Shown here: positions 7,411 through 15,331 of the stretch, piece after piece
How positions within the stretch are numbered: the stretch's first letter is position 1
Layout of the letters: each line of letters opens with the position of its first letter
Assembly: GCF_000719335.1 (NCBI RefSeq)
Contig: NZ_JOGB01000070.1
Location: 1-35,799, forward strand
Origin: Streptomyces sp. NRRL S-87
GTDB lineage: Bacteria > Actinomycetota > Actinomycetes > Streptomycetales > Streptomycetaceae
Length of the DNA stretch: 35,799 nucleotides
Direction of reading: 5' to 3'
Translations under genes and position numbers: made by a program
Notes under the pieces: model-generated
What the model was told of the DNA's origin: nothing
Database searches by the model: none
What the model saw: only the letters and a program-made list of their open reading frames with translations

Positions 7411-8136
7411 ATGAAGATCGCACGCATCGCCCTCGTCGGCGACCGCTCCCCCAACGTCAAGGCCCACGTCCGGGTCCCCGCCCTGCTGGCCGCGCTCGCC
7501 GAGCGCGACGGGCTGGTCCTGGACGCGTACTGGATCCCGACCGGCGACGCGCAGGCCGAGGCCGCCTCGGGCGCCCTGGCCGGCTTCGACGCGGTGTGGG
7601 TGCTGCCGGGCAGCCCGTACGCCAGCGAGGCCGGCGCGCTCGCGGCCGTCCGCACCGCCCGCGAGGAGGGCATCCCCTTCCTCGGCACCTGCGGCGGCTT
7701 CCAGCACACCCTGCTGGAGTTCGCCCGCAACGTCTGCGGCCTGGCCGGGGTCGCGCACGCCGAGAACGACCCGGAGGCCACCGACCTCCTCATCGCCCCG
7801 CTGGCCTGCTCGCTCGTGGGGCACGAGGGCGTGGTGACGGCCGCGCCCGGCTCGCTGGCCGAGGAGGTCCTCGGGGCGGAGCGCTCGGTGGAGCGGTACC
7901 ACTGCAACTACGGGCCCGACCCCCGGCACCTGCCGGCGCTGACCGCCCACGGGCTGGTCCTGTCCGGACACGACGAGGAGGGCGGCCCGCGGATCGCGGA
8001 GCTGCCGGGGCACCCGTTCTTCCTCGCGACCCTCTTCCAGCCCGAGCTGTACGGGGACGGCTCGGACCCGCACCCCATCGTGCGGGCCCTGGCCGCGGCG
8101 GCGGTGGCCCACGCCGGGGCGCGGGCGGCCGCGTAG
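7411..8136 (+). CDS. CTP synthase C-terminal-like class I glutamine amidotransferase domain protein
   Basis: A stand-alone amidotransferase domain of 241 residues (an ATG at 7402 would add three). It resembles the C-terminal glutaminase half of CTP synthase; the synthetase half is absent. The nucleophile elbow is FLGTCGGFQH (Cys94), preceded by the oxyanion-strand motif VWVLPGSPY. In ordinary class I amidotransferases the triad His-x-Glu follows as FHPE; here the equivalent segment is TLFQPEL (Gln210, Glu212), so the catalytic histidine appears to be missing. I believe this family is annotated as CTP synthase C-terminal region-related, and the change may be a family trait. Without the His it may not be a normal glutaminase. 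No Shine-Dalgarno sequence is clear. Confidence 0.85.
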   Translation: MKIARIALVGDRSPNVKAHVRVPALLAALAERDGLVLDAYWIPTGDAQAEAASGALAGFDAVWVLPGSPYASEAGALAAVRTAREEGIPFLGTCGGFQHTLLEFARNVCGLAGVAHAENDPEATDLLIAPLACSLVGHEGVVTAAPGSLAEEVLGAERSVERYHCNYGPDPRHLPALTAHGLVLSGHDEEGGPRIAELPGHPFFLATLFQPELYGDGSDPHPIVRALAAAAVAHAGARAAA

Positions 8137-8215
8137 CGGGACGGCGACGGGCCGGCCCGGCCCGGTCCGGACCCCGACCCGACCCGGCGCGGCACCGGCC
8201 CCGGCCCCGGATACG

Positions 8216-8252
8216 CCTGTGGGGCGTACGAGATGCTCGTACGCCCCACAGG
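8216..8252. terminator. Perfect 17-bp stem-loop between convergent gene and tRNA
   Basis: A perfect inverted repeat: 17-base arms (8216-8232 and 8236-8252) around a 3-base ATG loop. It lies between the stop of the amidotransferase-like gene (8136) and the 3' end of tRNA-His (8261), which converge. It would work as a terminator from either side and starts only 9 bases past the tRNA 3' end, as expected for a tRNA terminator. No T-tract follows, which is usual for Streptomyces. Confidence 0.85.
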
Positions 8253-8260
8253 ACCAACAG

Positions 8261-8333
8261 GGTGAGTGACGGGACTCGAACCCGCGGCCACCTGGACCAC
8301 AACCAGGTGCTCTACCAACTGAGCTACACCCAC
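8261..8333 (-). tRNA. tRNA-His (anticodon GTG)
   Basis: Read on the minus strand: acceptor arm GTGGGTG pairs with CACTCAC at the 3' end (one G-U pair). TAGCTCAGTTGGTAGAGC forms the D arm. The anticodon stem CCTGG/CCAGG encloses the loop TTGTGGT with anticodon GTG. The T arm carries GGTTCGAGTCC. The base before position 1 (8334, G on the minus strand) can pair with the discriminator C at 8261, as required for the extra G-1 of tRNA-His. CCA is not encoded. A likely -10 element (TATGCT, 8377-8372) lies about 38 bases upstream. Confidence 0.97.
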
Positions 8334-8338
8334 CACGG

Positions 8339-8356
8339 CGGGCGCCACGGCGCCCG
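8339..8356. repeat. 8-bp perfect palindrome in the tRNA-His leader
   Basis: CGGGCGCC and GGCGCCCG flank a 2-base centre, 5 bases upstream of the mature tRNA 5' end. It would form part of the precursor leader and could affect RNase P processing. It may also be chance in such GC-rich DNA. Confidence 0.5.
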
Positions 8357-8455
8357 TCGATGTGCACGCACAGCATAGCCGATCAGCGGCGGTGGTCCCG
8401 CGCCCGTCCCGTGCCCGGCCCGCGCCCCCACCAGGGGAAGGCCGCTCCCGGGGCG

Positions 8456-9211
8456 TCAGCTCCGCAGGAAGCCCTCGATCTCCGTGACGAGCGTCACGGG
8501 CGTCTCGTGCATCGGGTAGTGGCCGGCGCCCGCGATCGTGCGGATCTCCGCGTTCGGGTACCAGACCTGCCAGGTGGCCCGCATGACCTCTTCCGTCAGT
8601 GCGAGGTCGTACGCCCCGACGAGGACCAGCACCGGCACGGTGCTGCCCTTGACCGCCGCCGACAGGTCGAGGGTCTGCCAGCTGGCGAGGTAGCCGGCGA
8701 AGGCCTCCGGCCGGGAGACCTCCAGCGAGTGGGCGACCATCCGGTCCAGCCAGTGGCGGCTCGCGCGGTTGCCGGTGACCAGGTCGAGGATGGCCAGCCG
8801 CTTGGCGGGGTCCTCGGCGGCCCCGTAGAAGAGGGCGTGGGTCTGGTCGTCCATCTCGTACGGGGCGGCCGGCACCGGCGCGAGGCCGACCAGCTTCTCG
8901 ACGCGTTCGGGGGCCCGGACGAGGACCTGCTGGATCGCCTTGCCGCCCATGGAGTGGCCGATGAGCGAGAACGTGTCCCAGCCGAGCCCGTCGGCCAGCT
9001 CCAGGACGTCGTCGGCGATCTCGGCGAGGCCGTACCGGCCGGTCTCGGCCTTGCGCTGCCCGTAGCCGCGGTAGTCGAGGAACGCGTACGTGAACTCCTC
9101 GGGGTCGAAGTAGTCCAGTACGGAACCCCAGTTGGCGGAGGTGCCGAACCAGTCGTGCAGGACGACGGCGCGGCGGGGTCCGGTGCCGACGGTCCGGTGG
9201 GCGATGGCCAT
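8456..9211 (-). CDS. Alpha/beta hydrolase
   Basis: A 251-residue single-domain hydrolase. The triad is visible: Ser87 in the nucleophile elbow LIGHSMGG, Asp202 in LVGAYD and His231 in AGAGHYPMHE. The N-terminal strand RRAVVLHDWFGTSANW carries the oxyanion-hole region just after the HD motif. No signal peptide, so it is cytosolic. The reaction cannot be told: esterase, lactonase, C-C hydrolase and haloperoxidase-like members all share this fold. ATG 9211 has GGGAG five bases upstream. The gene is 77 bases downstream of the phospholipase C gene on the same strand, with a small dyad between, so it may be separately transcribed. Confidence 0.9.
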   Translation of the reverse strand: MAIAHRTVGTGPRRAVVLHDWFGTSANWGSVLDYFDPEEFTYAFLDYRGYGQRKAETGRYGLAEIADDVLELADGLGWDTFSLIGHSMGGKAIQQVLVRAPERVEKLVGLAPVPAAPYEMDDQTHALFYGAAEDPAKRLAILDLVTGNRASRHWLDRMVAHSLEVSRPEAFAGYLASWQTLDLSAAVKGSTVPVLVLVGAYDLALTEEVMRATWQVWYPNAEIRTIAGAGHYPMHETPVTLVTEIEGFLRS

Positions 9212-9275
9212 ACGGGCTCCCTTTCGAGGGGGACGTGACGTGACGCCGTATGGTCTGCCCACCGGACCGCCGCTC

Positions 9276-9289
9276 ACACCGGGCGGTGT
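9276..9289 (-). terminator. Small dyad at the end of the phospholipase C gene
   Basis: ACACCG and CGGTGT flank a 2-base centre, touching the last base of the phospholipase stop codon. It is too short for a strong terminator alone, but it is in the expected place and could give partial read-through into the hydrolase gene. Confidence 0.35.
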
Positions 9290-11349
9290 CAGACGGTGAC
9301 GATGCCGGGGTCGCTCACGCCCGACGCGCCGGTCTCGACGTGGCCCGCCAGCCGGCGCAGGAACGTGGTGTCGACGTCGGAGACCACGGTCAGGTCGTAC
9401 CAGCTGCGCGAGGCGCGCAGGTCGACGGACTGGGTGAGGGTGGCGCCCTTGCGGACCGTAAAGGTCTGCGCGGAGCCGCCGTAGGCGTTGGTGACGGTCA
9501 GGTGGGCGTCGGCCGTGCCCACGTTGGTGAAGGTCAGGTCGATGTTGCCGGTGCCCGCGTCGTGGCGGGCCGTGACCTCGGTGCCGGCGGTCTTGGCGTT
9601 GCGGAAGCGGCGCAGGAAGCCGTTCGGGCCGTGGACGGTGAGGTCCGTGACGCCCTTGGAGTACGTGGTGTTCCAGGTGTCCGCGATCGACTTGCCCGCC
9701 TCCGTGGTGTAGGTCCACGGGCCGTCGGTGCGGTTGGGGGAGGTGACCAGGAACTGCGCGCCGGCCGTCGGGCCGCCGCTGAAGGTCAGCTGGTACTTGC
9801 CGGTGCTCGTGTTGGCCGCGCCGTCCACGTACGGGGCGTACTTGAGCGGGCGGGTGGGCTTGGTGCCGGCCTCCTGCTTCGGCATGGTGCCCACGGCCGG
9901 GACCGGCGGGACGTAGTCGGGGTGGCGGTTCCTGTCCGGCGGGTAGTAGCCGGCGGTGGGCGGCAGCACGGCGGCGCTGCTGTCGGCCTGGGTGAAGTCG
10001 AAGGCCGAGGTCAGGTCGCCGCAGACGGCCCGGCGCCACGGCGAGATGTTGGGCTCCCGGACGCCGAAGCGGGTCTCCATGAAACGGATGATCGACGTGT
10101 GGTCGAGGGTCTCGGAGCAGGTGTAGCCGCCGCGGCTCCAGGGGGACACGACGAGCATCGGGACGCGCTGGCCGAGGCCGTACGGGCCGGCGACGTAGCC
10201 GGTCTTGCCGGGGAAGTAGTCGAGCGCGGTGGAGACGGTCGACAGGCCCTGGGAGGCCGAGGAGGGCACGTACGGGGGGACGACGTGGTCGAAGAAGCCG
10301 TCGTTCTCGTCGTACGTGATGAACAGCGCGGTGCGGGCCCACACGTCGGGGTTGGAGGTGAGCGCGTCCAGCACCTGCGCGATGTACCAGGCGCCGTAGT
10401 TCGCGGGCCAGTTGGGGTGCTCGGTGAAGGCCTCGGGGGCGGCGATCCAGGAGACCTTCGGCAGGGTGCCGTTCCGGACGTCGGCACGCAGGTTGTCGAA
10501 GAGGCCCTGGCCGGCCTTGGCGTTGGTGCCGGTGCGGGCCTTGTCGTGGAGCGGGCTGCCGGGCTGGGCGTTGCGGTAGCTGTTGAAGTAGAGGAGCGAG
10601 TTGTCGCCGTAGTTGCCGCGGTAGGCATCGTTGATCCAGCCCCAGCCGCCGGCCGCGTCGAGGCCGTCGCCGATGTCCTGGTAGACCTTCCAGGAGATGC
10701 CGGCGGCCTCCAGGCGCTCGGGGTAGGTCGTCCAGCCGTAGCCGGCCTCGGCGTTGTTGAGGACCGGGCCGCCGCCGGTGCCGTCGTTGCCGGTGCACCC
10801 GGTCCACATGTAGTAGCGGTTCGGGTCGGTGGAGCCGATGAACGAGCAGTGGTACGCGTCGCAGAGGGTGAACGCGTCGGCGAGGGCGTAGTGGAACGGG
10901 ATGTCGTCGCGGGTCAGGTACGCCATGGTGGTGGCGGTCTTCGCCGGCACCCACTGGTCGTACCTGCCCTTGTTGAAGGCCTTCTGGCCGCCGGCCCAGT
11001 CGTGGTTGAGGTCCTGGATGAACTGCATGCCGAGGTCGTTCGCCGGCGGGCGGAAGGGCAGGATCTCCTTCTTGTTGGCGTCCGCCTGGTACCAGACCGG
11101 CTTGCCGCTCGGCAGCGTCACCGGGCGCGGGTCGCCGAAGCCGCGGACGCCCTTCATGGAGCCGAAGTAGTGGTCGAAGGAACGGTTCTCCTGCATCAGG
11201 ACGACGATGTGCTCGACGTCCTGGATCGTGCCGGTGGCGCCCTGCGCGGGGATGGCGGCGGCCCGCGCGATGCTGTCGGACAGCATCGTCAGCGCGGCGG
11301 CGCCGCCGCCCGCTATCTGCATGAAGCGGCGGCGATTGAGTTCAGCCAT
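9289..11349 (-). CDS. Phosphocholine-specific phospholipase C, Tat-exported
   Basis: A 686-residue secreted enzyme expected to cleave phosphatidylcholine or sphingomyelin to diacylglycerol or ceramide plus phosphocholine. The N-terminus has a twin-arginine signal (NRRRFMQIAGGGAAALTML, then SIARAAA), as usual for this family. The phosphoesterase domain (about 40-440) shows VEHIVVLMQENRSFDHYFG, the family hallmark with a metal-binding Glu-Asn and Asp-His, then FITYDENDGFFDHVVPP and later RVPMLVVSPWSRGG and LDHTSIIRFMETRFG. Two C-terminal beta-sandwich domains of the bacterial phospholipase C type follow (about 500-680). ATG 11349 has only a weak, distant AGAGG. Such genes are often phosphate-regulated, but I could not identify a convincing PhoP box. 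Confidence 0.93.
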   Translation of the reverse strand: MAELNRRRFMQIAGGGAAALTMLSDSIARAAAIPAQGATGTIQDVEHIVVLMQENRSFDHYFGSMKGVRGFGDPRPVTLPSGKPVWYQADANKKEILPFRPPANDLGMQFIQDLNHDWAGGQKAFNKGRYDQWVPAKTATTMAYLTRDDIPFHYALADAFTLCDAYHCSFIGSTDPNRYYMWTGCTGNDGTGGGPVLNNAEAGYGWTTYPERLEAAGISWKVYQDIGDGLDAAGGWGWINDAYRGNYGDNSLLYFNSYRNAQPGSPLHDKARTGTNAKAGQGLFDNLRADVRNGTLPKVSWIAAPEAFTEHPNWPANYGAWYIAQVLDALTSNPDVWARTALFITYDENDGFFDHVVPPYVPSSASQGLSTVSTALDYFPGKTGYVAGPYGLGQRVPMLVVSPWSRGGYTCSETLDHTSIIRFMETRFGVREPNISPWRRAVCGDLTSAFDFTQADSSAAVLPPTAGYYPPDRNRHPDYVPPVPAVGTMPKQEAGTKPTRPLKYAPYVDGAANTSTGKYQLTFSGGPTAGAQFLVTSPNRTDGPWTYTTEAGKSIADTWNTTYSKGVTDLTVHGPNGFLRRFRNAKTAGTEVTARHDAGTGNIDLTFTNVGTADAHLTVTNAYGGSAQTFTVRKGATLTQSVDLRASRSWYDLTVVSDVDTTFLRRLAGHVETGASGVSDPGIVTV

Positions 11350-11674
11350 GGGGGTTCGACCTCTGCGGTGTGGGAGGGGAGCGGCGTTTCGAGCGCCCCT
11401 AGAACAGCGCTCGAGTGGGACCGCCCGAAGACTCCCCCGTGACGCGCCGCGGTACGCCAGGCGAACGGCTTCCCTGACGGAACGCCGCCCTCCGCAACCC
11501 CCCGCACCCCTACACGCCCCCACCCCGCCAAACCGCCCCAAAACCCTCACCCGTTCGCTCCGCTGAACCCAGCTCCCCCAAACCGCCCGGAACAGCCTTT
11601 CCGGTCAGCGGGCTGAACGCCCGGCCCGGACCGCCCGTTTGGAGCAGCGTCCGGCGGATCAATAGGATCCGCCG
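11350..11674. other. 325-base divergent intergenic region between phospholipase C and the vWA gene
   Basis: No ORF or RNA is supported here. Near the phospholipase start lies an 8-bp perfect dyad, TCGAGCGC (11389-11396) and GCGCTCGA (11407-11414), with a 10-base centre that could be an operator. The middle is C/A-rich and featureless. The right end holds the vWA promoter and a hairpin, listed separately. Confidence 0.6.
11639..11668 (+). promoter_or_regulatory. Leaderless promoter of the vWA gene
   Basis: TTGGAG (11639-11644), an 18-base spacer, and TAGGAT (11663-11668) are followed after 6 bases by the GTG start at 11675. TAGGAT is a preferred -10 in Streptomyces, and no ribosome-binding site precedes the GTG. 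Both facts fit a leaderless transcript. Confidence 0.6.
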
Positions 11675-11675
11675 G
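11651..11675. promoter_or_regulatory. 10-bp perfect inverted repeat across the -10 element and start codon
   Basis: CCGGCGGATC (11651-11660) and GATCCGCCGG (11666-11675) surround AATAG. The right arm covers the end of the -10 hexamer and the first base of the GTG start codon. A protein bound here would block transcription initiation, so an operator is a reasonable reading. Confidence 0.5.
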
Positions 11676-12952
11676 TGATCACTAGAAAACGGCCGGCGGC
11701 GTGGCTCTGGATCCTGTTCGCCGCACTCATCATGGGACTCCAGCCCGGTCCCGCCCTCGCGGACGAACCGGGCGGACGGGCAGCGCCGAAGGTCGACTTG
11801 GTGCTCGACGTCAGCGGCTCGATGCGCACGCGCGACATCGACGGCGGCACGCGCATGGCGGCGGCGAAGCAGGCGTTCAACGAGGTGCTCGACGCCACCC
11901 CGCAGGAGGTCGAGCTCGGCATACGCACGCTCGGCGCCCAGTACCGGGGCAACGACCGGCAGGAGGGCTGCAAGGACACCCAGCAGCTCTACGCCGTCGG
12001 TCCGTTGGACCGGACCGAGGCGAAGACCGCCGTCGCCACGCTCGCACCGACGGGCTGGACGCCCATCGGTCCGGCGCTGCTCAAGGCGGCGGACGACCTG
12101 AACGGCGGTGAGGGCTCCCGCCGCATCGTCCTCATCAGCGACGGCGAGGACACCTGCGCCCCGCTCGACCCGTGCGTGGTCGCCCGGGACATCGCCGCCA
12201 AGGGCATCCACATCACCATCGACACGCTCGGCCTGGTGCCCGACGCCAAGACCCAGGCGCAGCTCAGCTGCATCGCCTCGGCGACCGGCGGCACGTACAC
12301 CGCCGTGCGCCACAAGAAGGAACTCACCGACCGGGTCAACCAGTTGGTGGACCGGACCGCGAAGCCCGAGGTCACCCCGGTCGGCGTGCAGGGCGCGGAC
12401 GAGTGCGCCAAGGCCCCGGTGCTGACCTCCGGGATCTACAGCGACCGCGAGGTGGCGGGCAGCCACCGGTGGTACCGCGTCGCGGTGCGGCCGGGGCAGG
12501 AGCTGCGCGCCTCGGTGAGCGTCGCGGCCGACCGCGCGGTGGCGCGGGACTACGGCGTGCTGCTGCGCGCCACGACCCTGTACGGCCGGGAGATCGTGCG
12601 CGGGCAGGAGTCCGGCGACGGGCGCACCGACGTGATCTCCACCGGTCTGCGCTACCCGCGGCCCGAGGAGGACGATCCGGACGACGCGGACGCCGCGCAG
12701 GCCGCGGAGACCGTCTGCCTGCGGGTGAGCACCTCGTACGCCCCCGCCGCGGGCGTCCCGGCCGCGCCGGGCTTCCCGGTCGAGCTGACGGTCGACCTCG
12801 TGGACGGCCCGGACGAGGCCTCGGACGTGGCCGCCTTCGGGCTCGGTCGCGGCTGGTGGCTGCTGGCGGTGCTGGCGCTGGCCGGCTTCCTCGGCGGCCT
12901 GCTGTGGGGCTGGATCTCGCGCTGGCGCGTGACGGTTTGGAGGACCAACTGA
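11675..12952 (+). CDS. Exported, membrane-anchored von Willebrand factor A domain protein
   Basis: A 425-residue protein. A signal peptide (about 1-30, cleavage after ALA) is followed by a vWA domain (about 38-225). The MIDAS metal motif DVSGSM is at 45-50, a T-P-I-G-PAL segment supplies the second MIDAS loop, and ISDGEDTCAP lies near 150. A beta-rich domain resembling PPC-type domains (GIYSDREVAGSHRWYRVAVRPGQELRASV) follows, and a transmembrane helix near 395-413 leaves a short basic cytosolic tail. vWA domains bind partner proteins through a divalent metal, so this is probably a surface adaptor. Four cysteines in the vWA part may form disulfides outside the cell. The stop codon overlaps the next gene's start (TGATG). 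Confidence 0.88.
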   Translation: MITRKRPAAWLWILFAALIMGLQPGPALADEPGGRAAPKVDLVLDVSGSMRTRDIDGGTRMAAAKQAFNEVLDATPQEVELGIRTLGAQYRGNDRQEGCKDTQQLYAVGPLDRTEAKTAVATLAPTGWTPIGPALLKAADDLNGGEGSRRIVLISDGEDTCAPLDPCVVARDIAAKGIHITIDTLGLVPDAKTQAQLSCIASATGGTYTAVRHKKELTDRVNQLVDRTAKPEVTPVGVQGADECAKAPVLTSGIYSDREVAGSHRWYRVAVRPGQELRASVSVAADRAVARDYGVLLRATTLYGREIVRGQESGDGRTDVISTGLRYPRPEEDDPDDADAAQAAETVCLRVSTSYAPAAGVPAAPGFPVELTVDLVDGPDEASDVAAFGLGRGWWLLAVLALAGFLGGLLWGWISRWRVTVWRTN

Positions 12953-13890
12953 TGGCTCGAACGACGACTCGGACGGCCGACCGGTCCGCCACCCGGGCGG
13001 GGCGGCTGCGCCGCCTCGTGGCCGGCGGCGCGGCGGCCCTGTCCCTGTGGGCCGGCGCGGGGACCGCGCCGGCGCTGGCGGACTCGCCCTCCCCCACCCC
13101 CTCCGGGAGCGCCGACAGCAAGCCGCTGACCTCGGCCGGGACCTCGTTCCGCACCGCGGCCGAGCTCCGCCAGAACGGGCGGGCCGCGGTGTCCGCCTCC
13201 ACCGGCGACTACCTGTACTGGTCGTTCGCCGCGAACGCGGCGCAGCGCTCCACCGTCAAGGCGCGGGTGGAGCTGCCGGAGACGGCGGCCGGCCAGTCCT
13301 CCTCGGTGTGGCAGCTCGACGTGTACGACGGGCTGCGGCGCCGGCAGGCCTGCCGGTACGGGGCCACGACGCGCGGCGCCGCGGCCGGCGCCCGGACCAT
13401 CGACCTGACCTGCGCGCTGCCGACGGTGCGGGCGTGGGCCGAGTCCTGGTCGGGCGACCCGCTGCCGGGCACGTACTACATCCGGCTGACGGCGGTGGGC
13501 CTGAACAAGGCCGACCAGGGCCTGCCGGTGCACGCCGAGGTCGGTGTCACCACCGAGGACATCGGCGGCAGGGCGGCCGTGGACGGCTCGCTGGCCGAGC
13601 CGCTGGTGCCGGGCATCGGCACGTCCGACGGCTCCGGCGCCGCCGGGGACGCGGGGGCCGCGGCCTCGGCGGACCCGTCCGCCTCGGACTCGGCCGCGTC
13701 CCAGGCCAAGGGCTCGGTGGCCCGGCTGTTCTCCGGCGAGCCCGAGGACGGCTGGGGCTGGACCTGGCTGAACGACCGCTGGCTGTGGACGGCCGCGGGC
13801 GGGGTACTGGCCGCGCTGGCGGGCATCTGGGGCTACCGCCTCACCCGCGGCTCCGGCCGCCCGCGCCACGTCCCCCCGCCGGGCGCCTGA
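12952..13890 (+). CDS. Exported, membrane-anchored protein coupled to the vWA protein; function unknown
   Basis: A 312-residue protein that I do not recognise by name. A long basic N-terminal region and hydrophobic segment (RRLVAGGAAALSLWAGAGTA, ending ALA near residue 43) form a signal peptide. The ectodomain (about 55-205) looks beta-sandwich: YLYWSFAANAAQRSTVKARV and LPGTYYIRLTAVG resemble PPC-like folds, as in the neighbour. Two cysteines may pair. An Ala/Ser/Asp-rich linker leads to a transmembrane helix near 285-300 and a basic tail. GGAGG lies eight bases before the ATG, inside the upstream gene, and start and stop overlap. Translational coupling and shared architecture suggest that the two proteins form one surface complex; this is inference. 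Confidence 0.85.
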   Translation: MARTTTRTADRSATRAGRLRRLVAGGAAALSLWAGAGTAPALADSPSPTPSGSADSKPLTSAGTSFRTAAELRQNGRAAVSASTGDYLYWSFAANAAQRSTVKARVELPETAAGQSSSVWQLDVYDGLRRRQACRYGATTRGAAAGARTIDLTCALPTVRAWAESWSGDPLPGTYYIRLTAVGLNKADQGLPVHAEVGVTTEDIGGRAAVDGSLAEPLVPGIGTSDGSGAAGDAGAAASADPSASDSAASQAKGSVARLFSGEPEDGWGWTWLNDRWLWTAAGGVLAALAGIWGYRLTRGSGRPRHVPPPGA

Positions 13891-13940
13891 CCCCCCACCG
13901 GACGGAGCCGGCGCCCGCCGACGTCCGCCGGGACGTCTCG

Positions 13941-13969
13941 GCCCGCTCTCCCCCCTGGGGAGGGCGGGC
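13941..13969. terminator. 13-bp stem-loop terminator after the vWA operon
   Basis: GCCCGCTCTCCCC (13941-13953) pairs with GGGGAGGGCGGGC (13957-13969) across a 3-base loop, with one G-T mismatch. It lies 51 bases past the stop of the second gene, in a 235-base convergent gap. The rest of that gap holds no gene I can support. Confidence 0.75.
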
Positions 13970-14125
13970 CGCGGCGTTCGCGGAGGAGGCGTCCCGGAAC
14001 GCCCCCGGGTCCAGGGCGGTCGCGTCCGCGTAGACCGGTCTCCCCGACACCCGCGCGCCGTCAAGCGCCGAGGGGACCCACACACCACGGGACCCGCCCC
14101 GAAGCGAGCCCACCGAAGCCCCAGT

Positions 14126-14599
14126 TCAACGCCCCCCGAACCGCCCCACGAAGCGCCGCTGCCAGGGCGTTTCGACGGCGCGCGGAGAGTAGTGGCGGCG
14201 TACGAACGCCACGGCCTCGCCGCCCGGCAGCCCGTCGAGCACCGCGAGGCAGGCCAGGGCGGTGCCGGTGCGCCCGTACCCGCCGCCGCAGGCGACCTCC
14301 ACCCGCTCGCCGGCCCCGGCACGGGCGAGCGCCTCGCCCAGCACCGCGGCGAGCGCCGACGGGTCGGCGGGCAGCAGGAAGTCGGGCCACCGGACCCACC
14401 GGGTCTCCCACTCCGGGGCCGGTGGCCGGCGCCCGAGCAGGTGCACCGCGAACTCCGGGCGGGGGCCGGCCGGGAGCGGGCGGCGCAGCCCGCGTACGCG
14501 CACGAGCAGCCCGGAGGGCAGCCGCAGCACACCGGGCGCCCCGGGCGGCCAACCGCCGCCCGGGGCCGCGTCCTTTTCCGTACCGCCACCACCCGCCAT
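14126..14599 (-). CDS. Small tyrosine/dual-specificity phosphatase-like protein
   Basis: A 157-residue cytosolic protein with a C-x5-R phosphatase P-loop, VACGGGYGRTGTA (Cys104, Arg110). Cys would be the phospho-enzyme nucleophile and Arg the phosphate binder. The usual His before Cys is Ala here, and the loop is unusually Gly-rich; I recall this variant in other actinobacterial proteins, so it may still be active. A PDFLLPADP segment 30 residues earlier could supply the general acid. The ATG at 14599 is preferred to the longer frame from 14698, whose extra residues look like read-through of non-coding DNA. The Shine-Dalgarno sequence is weak. The gene lies 141 bases downstream of the conservon and may be read from it. 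Confidence 0.75.
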   Translation of the reverse strand: MAGGGGTEKDAAPGGGWPPGAPGVLRLPSGLLVRVRGLRRPLPAGPRPEFAVHLLGRRPPAPEWETRWVRWPDFLLPADPSALAAVLGEALARAGAGERVEVACGGGYGRTGTALACLAVLDGLPGGEAVAFVRRHYSPRAVETPWQRRFVGRFGGR

Positions 14600-14740
14600 G
14601 GACCCACCGTAGACGGCACAGGAAAAGGCGGTGGAAAAGGCGGGCGCAACCGGCCGGAACGCCCCACCGTACGACCGGCAGGAACGACTGGCGACCATCC
14701 CCCGCCGCAGACTGACGGACCGTCGCCGCCGGCGCGCGCG

Positions 14741-15331
14741 TCAGGCCCCGACGCCGGCCGTCCGGGCCGCGATCAGGGAGTCCAGCAGGGCGAGCAGGGC
14801 GCCGCGCACGTCGCCCCGCTCGCGGGCGTCGAGCATCAGGACCGGGGTGCGCGGGTCCCGCAGGTGGAGCGCCCCGGCGATCTCCTCCGCGGTGTACGAC
14901 TGCTCACCGTGGAAGCAGTTGGCGCCCACGACGAACGGCAGGCCGCGGCTCTCGAAGAAGTCCACGGCAGGGAAGCTGCGGTCCAGCCGCCGGGTGTCGA
15001 CCAGCACGATCGCCCCGAGCGCCCCGTTCAGCAGGTCGTCCCACATGAACCAGAAGCGCTCCTGGCCCGGCGTGCCGAACAGGTACAGCACCACTCCGGC
15101 GTCGTCGAGGGTGAGGCGCCCGAAGTCCATGGCCACCGTGGTGACCTCCTTGGACTCGATCCCGTCGAGGTCGTCGACGCCCACGCCCGCGGCGGTGAGG
15201 CGCTCCTCGGTGCGCAGCGGTTCGATCTCGGAGATCGTCTCGACGAACGTGGTCTTGCCGACGCCGAATCCCCCGGCGACGAGGATCTTGACGGGAGCCA
15301 CCGAGGCGGCCGGGGTGTCATATCCGGGCAA
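14741..15331 (-). CDS. cvnD: Conservon GTPase-like ATP/GTP-binding protein CvnD
   Basis: A 196-residue small G-protein-like protein, the fourth component of a conservon. Walker A GGFGVGKTT is at residues 20-28. The G3-equivalent is LYLFGTPGQERFWFMWDDLL, and VLVDTRRLD and VVGANCF stand in for G4-like elements. The start is unusual: TTG at 15331 with AGGGA five bases upstream overlaps cvnC by 14 bases. The alternative GTG at 15301 has no ribosome-binding site. Conservon GTPases are proposed to be switched by the CvnA sensor and CvnB roadblock protein at the membrane. No cvnE cytochrome P450 gene follows; the phosphatase-like gene comes next instead. Confidence 0.93.
   Translation of the reverse strand: MPGYDTPAASVAPVKILVAGGFGVGKTTFVETISEIEPLRTEERLTAAGVGVDDLDGIESKEVTTVAMDFGRLTLDDAGVVLYLFGTPGQERFWFMWDDLLNGALGAIVLVDTRRLDRSFPAVDFFESRGLPFVVGANCFHGEQSYTAEEIAGALHLRDPRTPVLMLDARERGDVRGALLALLDSLIAARTAGVGA

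Noticed and set aside
11551..11640. PHO box upstream of phospholipase C or the vWA gene
   Set aside because: CTGAAC occurs twice, but the 11-base direct-repeat spacing expected of Streptomyces PhoP sites is not met.
14608..14698. N-terminal extension of the phosphatase-like protein to 14698
   Set aside because: The added residues have no family resemblance, and ATG 14599 begins just before the conserved part.
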